22,286 nt of DNA from the NCBI GenBank assembly GCA_039794405.1, contig JBDIVL010000059.1, positions 1-22,286 of the forward strand, written 5' to 3'. A model generated the notes under the pieces. That model had not been told where the DNA came from. It saw only the letters and a program-made list of their open reading frames with translations, and did not search any database. The translations under genes and the position numbers were made by a program. Positions 1-7,672 of the stretch are shown here, one piece after another; the first letter of the stretch is position 1, and every line of letters starts with the position of its first letter. The stretch is from JBDIVL01 sp039794405. GTDB lineage: Bacteria > Planctomycetota > Brocadiia > Brocadiales > Brocadiaceae.

Positions 1-1
1 A

Positions 2-73
2 GCTGGTATTAAGGTTGCCATCTTAAATCTCATGATGAGACTTGGAATGCCTCAAAGCTATGCTGTCGCATAA
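2..73 (+). CDS. 3' end of an unidentified reading frame entering the window
   Basis: A reading frame is open from the left edge and stops with TAA at 71-73, giving 23 residues (start AGIKVAIL, end QSYAVA). It ends 2 bases before the TTG proposed as the start of the HepT-like gene, so the two could be an operon pair. HepT genes usually sit beside a MntA nucleotidyltransferase, but this tail does not look like one to me. It is too short to assign and could be chance. Confidence 0.25.
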   Translation, partial: AGIKVAILNLMMRLGMPQSYAVA

Positions 74-75
74 AT

Positions 76-405
76 TTGCTCAATCATGGGAAATTCTGTC
101 TTTTTAACGGCTTTGTGCAACAAAGCCCATCAGAAGCGATGTCTCTTACGCTCCAGCACATCCTTGCAAAACATTTCGGAATTCCTGCCAGAGGATACAT
201 AGATACTATAAAAAAAGCATCTGATACAGAAATTATCTCACAGAAGCTTTCAACATCGTTAAGACCATTCTTTGATTTCCGTAATTCGCTAGTACATAGA
301 TATTGGATTATAGACGACAGCAAACTCCTAAAGAACTGTAGAGCCGGGTATAAGGATTTTCTTGCGTTTATTGAGACCATTGACGGGCTTTTAGAAAAAA
401 TATAA
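76..405 (+). CDS. HepT-like HEPN domain protein (DUF86), possibly N-terminally shortened
   Basis: The 109-residue frame matches the second half of HepT/DUF86 HEPN proteins. These are the toxin or RNase half of MntA-HepT toxin-antitoxin pairs, where the nucleotidyltransferase partner AMPylates a tyrosine of HepT. The diagnostic Rx4HxY motif is visible as RNSLVHRY: R69, H74 and Y76. It is preceded by a helix ending in HFGIP and followed by the usual WxIDD and GYKDF segments. The start is uncertain. The only in-frame initiator near the front is TTG at 76, there is no clear Shine-Dalgarno sequence, and residues 1-18 do not look like the usual first HEPN helix. This suggests an eroded or alternative N-terminus. 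No MntA gene follows within 1.2 kb, and the only upstream sequence is the short tail at 2-73. It is either a solitary HEPN protein or a remnant of a pair. Confidence 0.6.
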   Translation: MLNHGKFCLFNGFVQQSPSEAMSLTLQHILAKHFGIPARGYIDTIKKASDTEIISQKLSTSLRPFFDFRNSLVHRYWIIDDSKLLKNCRAGYKDFLAFIETIDGLLEKI

Positions 406-667
406 CCGAACGAGTCGGAAGAGATAAAATCAGGGTTCATGGGTTGAAAGCAATAAAAATATTCAATGGACTATAAAAATATCCAAACTTATGAATATAA
501 TTTTGAATGAATTTTTCAAAAATTTTTCATTGACCTTAATACATTATGCCGGCCTAATGGAGCTGACATTGCCTCGGAATGGTTATATGAGAGTGTTTCT
601 ATAGAAAAATCAATATGTAAGATTACAAAATGAAAACCTTAAGGTCGGTAATCTCTTTACATTTTTT

Positions 668-739
668 GGCAAAGTCTTTCTTCATGGATTTTGTGTTTGT
701 AATTAAAATATTTTTGGTTGTGGCTGGTGCAGCACTATG
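668..739 (+). repeat. Diverged direct repeat, copy A
   Basis: Copy A aligns along its length with copy B at 882-955. Shared blocks are GCAAAGT-TTTCTTC, TTTTGGTTGTGG and a final CTATG, about 55-60 bases apart from end to end. Copy A has lost the CTTCGTGG core seen in copy B. It encodes nothing recognisable. The two copies are probably diverged members of a dispersed genomic repeat family. Confidence 0.5.
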
Positions 740-881
740 AGATCTGTGGTTTCCTACTAATATAATAGACATCCCTCGTCCATCATCCCTCTTTGTTAAT
801 CCGTGCCTCTCCCATAAAATCCTGTTTTCTTTATTGCATTGGGGTAATCTGTACTACAAATTTGTAAAACCTTGCTTCTCT

Positions 882-955
882 AGCAAAGTTTTTCTTCGTG
901 AACTTTGTGCCCTTCGTGGTTAAAACCCTTTTGGTTGTGGATTTGTCATGCTATG
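882..955 (+). repeat. Diverged direct repeat, copy B
   Basis: Copy B contains the short periodic core TTCGTG-AACTTTGTG-CCCTTCGTGG (894-919), then GGTTAAAA and TTTTGGTTGTGG, and ends in CTATG. The CTTCGTG/CTTTGTG units recur about every 9-11 bases. It pairs with copy A at 668-739. I see no terminal inverted repeats or transposase, so the mode of spread is unknown. Confidence 0.5.
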
Positions 956-1269
956 GTTTCAAACATTTTTAATCAATCAGACCCTCCCATCACAACCTCT
1001 GCAACCTCAGCATCCTCTGCGGTAAGCTGGACCGTTTCTATTTTTTTAACATCATGTATATTTTTTATACACTTTTTCCCTATATTTTCCTGTTTATGGA
1101 AGATTTTTCCTCTTTATTCATAAAAAATTTCAATCATTTCAAGAAATAATATGTCATTCTAAGAACCCATCCTGAGTAAAGCTGGAAGGATCAAAGTGTT
1201 GAGGCATCTGAATTTCAAGTAAGACCACCTTTAGTAATTAGTAGTGGTATAATCTAAATCCTCTGTTGT

Positions 1270-1380
1270 TAGTCCTTAATCACTTACTACTTACCGGCAA
1301 CTGCTTACTGTCAACTTCTTACTACCTACTGTTTACTGCCTTCTGCCTACTATCTATCCTTTCTCCCTACTCCTAACCTA
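1270..1380 (+). repeat. Degenerate simple repeat of CTTACTR/CTACTGY units
   Basis: Pyrimidine-rich stretch of imperfect 7-10 base units such as CTTACTA, CTTACTG, CCTACTG, TTTACTG and CCTACTA, repeated a dozen or more times with drift. The opposite strand reads as AGTAAG/CAGTAGG units. No reading frame crosses it convincingly. It resembles an old microsatellite or minisatellite rather than a CRISPR array, because there is no constant repeat and no spacer of fixed length. Confidence 0.6.
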
Positions 1381-1691
1381 ACGCTATTTTATATACTTTG
1401 CAGCCAAGCGTGCTTAAGTGTTTGGTATTAAGATTGCAGAATATCGAAAAGTAGCCAATGTAACCTAGCCATAATCAGAAGCTATAAATTTTTTCCAGAT
1501 GAAATGTTCTATGAAGTTTACGCAGGAAATAAAAATTTGAACTGTCGGTGCGAGAAATTGGTTGTTGTATATATGATGGAATAAAAGACCTTTTCCTTTG
1601 CGGTATCTGCATCTGATAAGCAAAAATGTTTTTACGAACTTGGTAATTACAATTGTATTCAATAAATTCTCAAAAAATGGAAATATGGTAG

Positions 1692-2678
1692 ATGAGAAAT
1701 AAAACAGTACTAATAACAGGTGCTGATGGGTTTATAGGTTCACATCTGACGGAGGCTTTGGTAAAAGAAGGCGCAAACATAAAGGCATTAAGTTATTATA
1801 ACTCGTTTAACAATTGGGGATGGCTTGAGAGTATAGATTGCCAAAAGGATATAGAAATTCTTACGGGAGATGTAAGAGACCCCAATTTCTGTAATCGTAT
1901 CACGAAAAATGTTGACATGGTATTCCATTTAGCAGCATTAGTAGCAATCCCCTATTCATACATCGCTCCAGACAGCTATGTTGATACAAACATCAAAGGA
2001 ACGCTTAACATTTGCAAGGCAGCGTTAGATAATGGCTGTAAGAGATTGATTCATACTTCAACAAGTGAGGTTTATGGTACAGCGCAATACGTTCCTATAG
2101 ATGAAAAACATCCACTACAACCGCAGTCACCTTATAGCGCAAGTAAAATTGGGGCAGATGCTATTGCCATGAGTTTTTACTATTCTTTTAAATTACCAAC
2201 AGTCATTGCAAGGCCTTTTAATACTTACGGACCACGACAATCGGCGAGAGCCGTAATACCAACAATCATCTCTCAGATTGCCAGTGGTAAAAAAAAGATT
2301 AAGCTGGGCGATGTATCTCCAACAAGAGATATGAATTACGTAGAAGACACCTGCCACGGGTTAATTGCTCTATCTCAATGTGATATGGCAGTTGGAGAAA
2401 CATTCAACATCGGCTCCAATAATGAAACTTCTATATATGAGATTTTTAACCTGATAAAAGAGATTATGATAAGCGACGCACATTTAGTAACAGATAAGGA
2501 AAGATTGAGACCAGGAACATCTGAAGTATTGAGGTTGTGTTGTGATAATTCTAAGCTAAGAAAGCATACCGGATTTTCACCTCAGTATACTCTTAAGGAA
2601 GGGATTGAAAAGACTATTAACTGGTTTATCAATCCGATAAACCTATCAAAATATAAAGCGGATATCTACAATGTCTAA
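1692..2678 (+). CDS. legB: LegB-type nucleotide-sugar 4,6-dehydratase (extended SDR)
   Basis: This 328-residue extended short-chain dehydrogenase is of the LegB type. LegB converts UDP- or GDP-GlcNAc to the 4-keto-6-deoxy sugar nucleotide, the first committed step toward legionaminic acid and related sugars. Visible features are the NAD-binding GADGFIG loop (10-16), the TSTSEVYG block (122-129), the catalytic YSASK (Y148, K152), the substrate loop RPFNTYGPRQSARAVIP (174-190) and the C-terminal YKADIYNV ending typical of LegB. Length is normal. ATG 1692 is the first start after an in-frame TAG at 1689; a weak GGTAG lies just upstream. It overlaps the next gene by 8 bases and heads the operon. 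Whether UDP- or GDP-GlcNAc is used cannot be seen. The adjacent nucleotidylyltransferase hints at a dedicated nucleotide donor. Confidence 0.9.
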   Translation: MRNKTVLITGADGFIGSHLTEALVKEGANIKALSYYNSFNNWGWLESIDCQKDIEILTGDVRDPNFCNRITKNVDMVFHLAALVAIPYSYIAPDSYVDTNIKGTLNICKAALDNGCKRLIHTSTSEVYGTAQYVPIDEKHPLQPQSPYSASKIGADAIAMSFYYSFKLPTVIARPFNTYGPRQSARAVIPTIISQIASGKKKIKLGDVSPTRDMNYVEDTCHGLIALSQCDMAVGETFNIGSNNETSIYEIFNLIKEIMISDAHLVTDKERLRPGTSEVLRLCCDNSKLRKHTGFSPQYTLKEGIEKTINWFINPINLSKYKADIYNV

Positions 2679-3384
2679 ACGAGCAATCATACTTGCAGGT
2701 GGCAAGGGAAAAAGATTGTTGCCTTATACAATTGTTCTTCCAAAGCCATTAATGCCAATAGGAGAGTACCCTATTCTTGAGGTTGTTGTACGACAGCTTG
2801 CATTTTACGGTTTCAATCACATTACTATGGCCGTAAATCATCAAGCTGAAATTATTCAGGCATTTTTCGGAAAAGGGAAAAAATGGAATGTTAAAATCGA
2901 TTATTCTTTTGAAGATAAACCTCTCAGCACAATTGCACCGTTAAAGTTAATAAGCAATTTGCCAGAGGACTTCCTGGTCATGAATGGAGACATACTAACA
3001 GACCTAAATTATTCAGATTTTTATCGGTTTCACATCAACAAAAAAAGTATCTTTTCAATTTCTTCTTATAAGCGAGAACTGAAAAGTGAATTTGGAGTAT
3101 TAGAATTTGATAAAAATGCAAAATTGAAGGAATTTAAGGAAAAACCAGTTGTCCGTTACAATGTCAGCATGGGTATATATATAGCAAACAGAACCATACT
3201 TGAATACATTCCTAATAACAAACCTTACGGTTTTGATAATCTCATGCTCGATTTAATAAAGGCAGGAAAGCCTGCTACTGTAAAACCGTTCAATGGCTGC
3301 TGGCTTGATATCGGAAGGCCAGATGATTATATACAGGCTATTGATGAATTTGAAAAAAATGGGTTTTTGTTTTTAAGGAATTGA
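2671..3384 (+). CDS. Sugar-1-phosphate nucleotidylyltransferase (NTP_transferase family)
   Basis: This 237-residue GT-A-fold nucleotidylyltransferase is predicted to join a sugar-1-phosphate to an NTP. The N-terminal signature is LAGGKGKRLLPYT (8-20), followed by PKPLMPIG (24-31). The metal-binding NGD is at 105-107 and the C-terminal WLDIGRPDDY at 211-220. The segment usually read as EPLGTAGPL is altered to KPLSTIAPL (83-91). In Campylobacter legionaminic acid synthesis, PtmE makes GDP-GlcN by an NTP_transferase domain fused to CBS domains. Here only the catalytic domain is present. Its place between LegB and the aminotransferase suggests it supplies the nucleotide sugar for LegB. GDP-mannose-type or glucose-1-phosphate transferase activity cannot be excluded. 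Its ATG overlaps the end of legB by 8 bases, suggesting coupled translation. Confidence 0.8.
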   Translation: MSKRAIILAGGKGKRLLPYTIVLPKPLMPIGEYPILEVVVRQLAFYGFNHITMAVNHQAEIIQAFFGKGKKWNVKIDYSFEDKPLSTIAPLKLISNLPEDFLVMNGDILTDLNYSDFYRFHINKKSIFSISSYKRELKSEFGVLEFDKNAKLKEFKEKPVVRYNVSMGIYIANRTILEYIPNNKPYGFDNLMLDLIKAGKPATVKPFNGCWLDIGRPDDYIQAIDEFEKNGFLFLRN

Positions 3385-3391
3385 AAAAACA

Positions 3392-4531
3392 ATGTGGAAA
3401 ATACCTTTATCTGACATTAATTTCGACCGAAAAGAAGTAGAAGCAGTCCAAAATGTAATTTATTCGGGTTGGCTTACAATGGGAGAGGTTACAAAAGATT
3501 TCGAAGCCCGCTTTGCCAGGTATATAGGTGTAGAACATGCATTTGCTGTTTCTTCCTGTACCTCTGCACTGCACCTTGCGGCTCTTGCCCTTGATATTGG
3601 AGAAGGCGATGAGGTTGTATGTCCTTCTCTAACATTCGTAGCTGCGCCGAACTCTATTATATATACCGGGGGAAAACCTGTTTTTGCAGATGTAACTAGT
3701 ACAACAAACTTCAATATCTCACCTGAAGATATTGAAAGAAAAATTACGGCAAAAACAAAAGCCATTCAGATTATGCATTATGCAGGAATACCCTGCAATA
3801 TGGAAAGTATCACAGACCTTGCCAGAAAGCATGGCCTTCCAGTGATTGAAGACTGTGCCCACTCCCCTGGATCGGAATATAAAGGGAAAAGGTGTGGCTC
3901 TATAGGAGACATAGGATGTTTTAGCTTCTTCTCCAACAAGAATATGACAACCGGAGAAGGGGGAATGATTACTACAAATAATGAAAATATTGCTAAAAAA
4001 ATCAGAACATTACGCTCTCACGGTATGACTACCCTCACTCTTGACCGGCATAAAGGTCATGCCTTCAGTTATGATGTTACTGCCCTTGGATTTAACTATC
4101 GCCTCGATGAGATCCATTCTGCTATTGGCATTGTGCAGCTTGAAAAACTACAAGAAAGTAATGAAAGGCGACTGATGTTAGTAATAAAATACCAACAAGC
4201 TTTATCTGAAATCCAAGGACTTTCAGTGATTTCCAAGAATGAAATTTCTGTATCATCTAATCATATTCTCCCTGTTTTACTGCCAAAAGAAGCAGACCGC
4301 ACCAAATTTATGGAATATATGAAACAAAATAGCATTCAGACCAGTATCCACTACCCACCAGCACACCTCTTCGATTTCTACCGTCGTAAGTATGGATACA
4401 AAGAAGGAATGCTTCCACTAACAGAAGATGTTTCTAAAAGAGAAGTTACATTGCCTCTGTATCCGTCTATGAATGAAGATGACGTCAACATTGTTTGTGA
4501 TGCCATTCGTGAATATTTTATAAAGGAGTGA
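3392..4531 (+). CDS. DegT/DnrJ/EryC1/StrS-family sugar aminotransferase (LegC/SpsC-like)
   Basis: This 379-residue PLP enzyme is of the DegT/DnrJ/EryC1/StrS family, which aminates 4-keto-6-deoxy nucleotide sugars using glutamate. It has the typical N-terminal PLSDIN and SGWLTMGE, the phosphate-binding SCTSALHLA (55-63), EDCAH (153-157, D154 to the PLP ring nitrogen) and the Schiff-base lysine K183 in FFSNKNMTTGEGG. RLDE lies near the dimer-interface region and the C-terminal half is complete. Following LegB, it most likely adds the 4-amino group. LegC and spore-coat SpsC are the nearest roles. It starts 7 bases after the preceding stop, with AAGGA at the end of that gene as ribosome binding site, and its stop overlaps the Shine-Dalgarno region of the PIG-L gene. 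Confidence 0.88.
   Translation: MWKIPLSDINFDRKEVEAVQNVIYSGWLTMGEVTKDFEARFARYIGVEHAFAVSSCTSALHLAALALDIGEGDEVVCPSLTFVAAPNSIIYTGGKPVFADVTSTTNFNISPEDIERKITAKTKAIQIMHYAGIPCNMESITDLARKHGLPVIEDCAHSPGSEYKGKRCGSIGDIGCFSFFSNKNMTTGEGGMITTNNENIAKKIRTLRSHGMTTLTLDRHKGHAFSYDVTALGFNYRLDEIHSAIGIVQLEKLQESNERRLMLVIKYQQALSEIQGLSVISKNEISVSSNHILPVLLPKEADRTKFMEYMKQNSIQTSIHYPPAHLFDFYRRKYGYKEGMLPLTEDVSKREVTLPLYPSMNEDDVNIVCDAIREYFIKE
4522..4528 (+). promoter_or_regulatory. Ribosome binding site AAAGGAG fixing the PIG-L start
   Basis: AAAGGAG lies 8 bases before ATG 4537. The alternative in-frame GTG at 4528 would sit on top of this site, so ATG 4537 is the better start. The site overlaps the last codons of the aminotransferase gene. 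Confidence 0.7.
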
Positions 4532-4536
4532 ATGTA

Positions 4537-5163
4537 ATGAATGTATTGGCGGTCGGCGCTCATTTTGATGATATTGAGCTCGGATGCAGTGGAACTTTAA
4601 TCAAACATATACAAAAAGGGGACAACGTAACGATGCTTGTCATTACTGACTCTTCTTATCGTAACCCCAATGGTGAATTGATACGGGACTCTGAAACCGC
4701 TTATCAAGAAGGTCAGAAAGCAGCAAAAATAATTGGTGCTGAATTGATTTGTTTAAATTATAAGACCTTCATGATTCCTTTCAGTGAAGAGTTGACAAAG
4801 GAGATTACTCGTATTATTGAGGATAAGAATATAGATGTCATGTATTCCCCATGGATACACGATCTCCACAGAGACCATCAGTACGTAGGCAAAAATGCCC
4901 TTATGGCCGGACGACATGTAAAAAGATTTCTAATGTATCGACCTAATTATTATGACACAGATCAGATGTTCAGGGGAAATGTTTATTCCGATATTTCTAA
5001 TGTCATGGAAAAGAAAAGGGAAGTTATTAAAGCACACAAGTCAGAACTCGAAAGAGTAAGGAATAGCTGGCTAGACTTTTTCAAAAATCAGAACCAAAAT
5101 GACGGACAAAAGATTGGGGTTAAATATGCCGAAACATTTGAGGTGATTAGATATTTAATATGA
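4537..5163 (+). CDS. PIG-L family zinc-dependent deacetylase
   Basis: This 208-residue protein is of the PIG-L/LmbE family, zinc hydrolases that remove N-acyl groups from amino sugars (GlcNAc-PI, MshB, BshB and similar). The zinc and catalytic motif AHFDD is at 8-12 (H9, D12 ligands, D11 as base), with E14 after it. The second motif HDLHRDH is at 108-114. Length is normal for the family. It sits directly after the LegB-transferase-aminotransferase block. I infer that it deacetylates an N-acetylated intermediate so that a different group can be placed on the nitrogen, or exposes a free amine on the final sugar. No acetyltransferase is seen nearby to re-acylate. Soluble, with no signal peptide. 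The start was chosen from the AAAGGAG site 8 bases upstream. Confidence 0.87.
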   Translation: MNVLAVGAHFDDIELGCSGTLIKHIQKGDNVTMLVITDSSYRNPNGELIRDSETAYQEGQKAAKIIGAELICLNYKTFMIPFSEELTKEITRIIEDKNIDVMYSPWIHDLHRDHQYVGKNALMAGRHVKRFLMYRPNYYDTDQMFRGNVYSDISNVMEKKREVIKAHKSELERVRNSWLDFFKNQNQNDGQKIGVKYAETFEVIRYLI

Positions 5164-5230
5164 CAAAGAAGCAGGCTGAGTTTTGTTGATATAATTTTTA
5201 ATAATAATTTACAAACAGGAAAAAAAGATA

Positions 5231-6334
5231 TTGCAAAATTTTAGACAAATCCCTTTTATTGCTGATACGTGTCAAATGGAAAAATGGTTTCATGGTGAGG
5301 ATGAATACAGAGTACAAGTAACCCATGGGAAGCCGATTGATATATTAACATTAAAGATGAATATCGTTGAAGATTTTGCTCGTAGCGTTCACAAAAAGAA
5401 AGAGTCTGTGAATATGTGGCTAAATACAGGAAACTTAGAAAAGGTGGAATTGTGCCCTATATGTAATACTGGAACTGATAGAGCAACAGAAGTTATAAAG
5501 ATATACGGACAGCCATATTATCAATGCAAAAAATGCAGCCATTGTTTCTTATTAAGAAGGTTATCGAGGAAAAAATTGGAAGAGTATTTTAAACACGATG
5601 AGAACTACAGAGCAACTTATACAGATAATAAAATAATCCAGTCAAGGGTGAATCAGGTGTCAATACCAAAATTAGAATGGGTATTGAAAGAATTTGAGCG
5701 AATTTATCATCGCAGGCCTAAAGCAATTTTAGATGTCGGCGCAGGTGCTGGTCATTTCGTTTATGCTTGCAGAAAACGAGACACTAATGCTGATGGAATT
5801 GAAATCAGCCAGCAAGGGATAGAATTCTGTCGGAATAACTTTGGTATCGAACTGATGAATAAAGATTTTTTAAATGACTATGAGGAATTCATTGACTCCG
5901 ATTACGATGTTGTTACTTTCTGGGGAGTAGTAGAATGCGTTCCCTATCCCGACGAAATGGTTAAAGCAGCAAATCAAATTCTATCTAAGAAAAAAGGTAT
6001 GGTTATCGTTGAAGTACCACGTTGGAATTCATTCTCGACAGCTATTCAAAAAACATTTCCTAATTCAATTGTAAGGCATCTTGACCCTATCGGTCACATA
6101 CAAATATTTACAGATTTTTCCTTGTTCAGGTGTTTCAGTAATAATGGATTTGGTGTTGTTGCTGCATGGTATTTTGGAATGGATATATATGAACTTATAT
6201 CTCAAGCTTCCTTTGCACTTCAAAATAATGCAGCAGTAGAAAAACTTAAATGCTTAATTGATAATTTGCAGGAACAGTTAGATGCGGCAAAACTTTCGGA
6301 TGAAATGATATTTGCGGGAGTTAATAAATCTTAG
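5231..6334 (+). CDS. Class I SAM methyltransferase with N-terminal zinc ribbon
   Basis: A 367-residue protein. After an unassigned 70-residue lead it has a zinc-ribbon-like unit with CPIC (C75, C78) and CKKC (C99, C102). A Rossmann methyltransferase domain follows, with motif I LDVGAGAGHF (167-176), an acidic residue ending strand 2 in GIEIS (E191), and a FWGVVECVP block in place of the usual HVLEHV. This architecture matches the methyltransferases of sugar clusters that carry a zinc-binding N-terminal domain, some acting on nucleotide-linked deoxysugars. The most upstream usable start is TTG 5231, preceded by CAGGAAAA; ATG 5276 is an alternative. A 67-base gap follows the PIG-L gene. Target atom (O-, C- or N-methylation) cannot be told. 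It shares its layout with the gene at 7673. Confidence 0.8.
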   Translation: MQNFRQIPFIADTCQMEKWFHGEDEYRVQVTHGKPIDILTLKMNIVEDFARSVHKKKESVNMWLNTGNLEKVELCPICNTGTDRATEVIKIYGQPYYQCKKCSHCFLLRRLSRKKLEEYFKHDENYRATYTDNKIIQSRVNQVSIPKLEWVLKEFERIYHRRPKAILDVGAGAGHFVYACRKRDTNADGIEISQQGIEFCRNNFGIELMNKDFLNDYEEFIDSDYDVVTFWGVVECVPYPDEMVKAANQILSKKKGMVIVEVPRWNSFSTAIQKTFPNSIVRHLDPIGHIQIFTDFSLFRCFSNNGFGVVAAWYFGMDIYELISQASFALQNNAAVEKLKCLIDNLQEQLDAAKLSDEMIFAGVNKS

Positions 6335-6338
6335 ACAA

Positions 6339-7628
6339 ATGGAACCTTTCGAAAACGATATGAAAAACTATTTTATGATTACGGGAATGTTTCGTTCGGG
6401 GACGACCCTGATTTCTAAAATATTAGATGCCCACGGTGAAATTTCATGTATCCCTGATATGTTTACCCCTTTTTTCAATGCTTTTAGGGATTGCTTAGCT
6501 CAAAAAAAGGGAATTGAAACAAAACCTTTTGAATATATCGGTGATTATTTTGCAGATGAAAAACAGTTAGATATCTTTAAGGAGGTCATGGGATCTTCAT
6601 TAGATATAGAGTTCGACCATTCTATTGATGAAGAATTAGTAGAGAGATTGAAAGCAAGAGGCAGAATGACCTGCCCCAAAATAACCGAAAATTTAAATCA
6701 TTTGGATGGAAAAACATTCAAGGAAGTTTATGAAAGACTTATCCAATTTATCCCGAAATATTACGGTAATAGTCGAGAACGACTTGTTGGAAACAAAGAG
6801 GTTTGGGTGACAGAATTTCTCCCTGCCATTGCTTGTGCATACCCTAATGCAAAGTTTATTGTTGTGAACAGGGATCCGAGGGCTGTATGCGCTTCAAAAA
6901 ACGTCGGTTCTATAAAAGCCACAGATAAAGTAAAAAATGAAAAATATCCCTGGCTATTTTTAATAAGACAGTGGAGAAAACTGGCTATCCTTTCATGGAT
7001 CTTAAAAGAATTCTCTCCATTAAAAAATAGAATATATTATCTGCAATATGAAGAGCTTTTACGTTCTCCAGCCGAAAAGATCAACGAAATGTGCGCATTT
7101 CTTAATATTCATATGGATGAAAGAATGCTCGATCCAAACAACTTTAAAGACGGTAGGGGTAATAAGTGGATACAAAATTCAAGTTACAATTGTGTTGGAA
7201 AAGAGGACGGATACCTCGTGTTTAATGACAAGATAGGAAAATTCGATCAAACGCGCATCGATAAATGGAAAGAAGTGTTGTCTCTGAATGAAATAGAATT
7301 TATTGAACAGCTTTGTTTTGCTGAAATGAGATTATTTGGTTATGAATTTCAGGGAAGCGGTAAACTTGGTTTGCATGACGATATATTATTTAATTCTCCA
7401 ATGATTCCTGTCGAAGAGATGCAGGAATGGATCCAGGAATATTACAGAAACATAACAGTATTATCTCAATTAAAAGAAATGTCACAAGAAATAATTCGCC
7501 AAAAGATGTTAGTAATTGAAGGCAAGCTGGCTGAAAAGGTAGATACAAAAGTGATAGAAAGTTATTTCTATGATATCAGATATTATCAAAAAGCCAGAGA
7601 TTTGATTACAACTCTTAACACTAATTAA
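6339..7628 (+). CDS. Sulfotransferase family protein
   Basis: A PAPS-dependent sulfotransferase of 429 residues from ATG 6339. The 5'-phosphosulfate loop is visible as ITGMFRSGTT (14-23) right at the N-terminus. The 3'-phosphate site is VVNRDPRAVCAS (175-186), with R181 and S186. YLQYEELL marks the next conserved strand. A longer C-terminal extension (roughly the last 110 residues) goes beyond the core fold. It would transfer sulfate to a sugar hydroxyl or amine of the glycan or its precursor. Start choice is uncertain. ATG 6339 lies 4 bases after the previous stop; TTG 6312 (overlapping the previous gene) and ATG 6360 are possible, and none has a strong ribosome site. Sulfotransferases in nonulosonic acid clusters are uncommon, which makes a sulfated glycan an interesting prediction. 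A tyrosylprotein or lipid target cannot be excluded. Confidence 0.85.
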   Translation: MEPFENDMKNYFMITGMFRSGTTLISKILDAHGEISCIPDMFTPFFNAFRDCLAQKKGIETKPFEYIGDYFADEKQLDIFKEVMGSSLDIEFDHSIDEELVERLKARGRMTCPKITENLNHLDGKTFKEVYERLIQFIPKYYGNSRERLVGNKEVWVTEFLPAIACAYPNAKFIVVNRDPRAVCASKNVGSIKATDKVKNEKYPWLFLIRQWRKLAILSWILKEFSPLKNRIYYLQYEELLRSPAEKINEMCAFLNIHMDERMLDPNNFKDGRGNKWIQNSSYNCVGKEDGYLVFNDKIGKFDQTRIDKWKEVLSLNEIEFIEQLCFAEMRLFGYEFQGSGKLGLHDDILFNSPMIPVEEMQEWIQEYYRNITVLSQLKEMSQEIIRQKMLVIEGKLAEKVDTKVIESYFYDIRYYQKARDLITTLNTN

Positions 7629-7672
7629 TAGACTTAATCTAGAGATAATTTAAAAAGCATTTGAAGAATACA

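Larger units (their letters stand above)
406..1691. other. 1.3 kb gap with no credible gene; decayed repeats
   Basis: I see no reading frame with protein-like composition, no tRNA-like fold and no clear terminator here. The gap contains a diverged direct repeat (668-739 and 882-955) and a degenerate pyrimidine-rich simple repeat (about 1270-1380). The last 300 bases are AT-rich and must hold the promoter of the operon starting at 1692, but no -35/-10 pair stands out. The gap separates the HepT-like gene from the glycan locus and looks like old, non-functional DNA. Confidence 0.6.

Noticed and set aside
84..440. 118-codon - strand frame opposite the HepT-like gene
   Set aside because: The + strand carries the conserved Rx4HxY motif, so the opposite frame is a shadow.
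905..1123. 72-codon + frame in the gap
   Set aside because: It starts inside repeat copy B, has low-complexity composition rich in S, F and I, has no ribosome site and matches no family.
1270..1380. CRISPR array
   Set aside because: Units are 7-10 bases and all drift; there are no constant repeats of 24-37 bases and no spacers.
1465..1662. 65-codon - strand frame before legB
   Set aside because: No ribosome site and no recognisable motif; AT-rich intergenic DNA.
1640..1668. Possible promoter TTGGTA-17-TAAATT before legB
   Set aside because: Only four of six matches in each box in AT-rich DNA; not distinguishable from chance.
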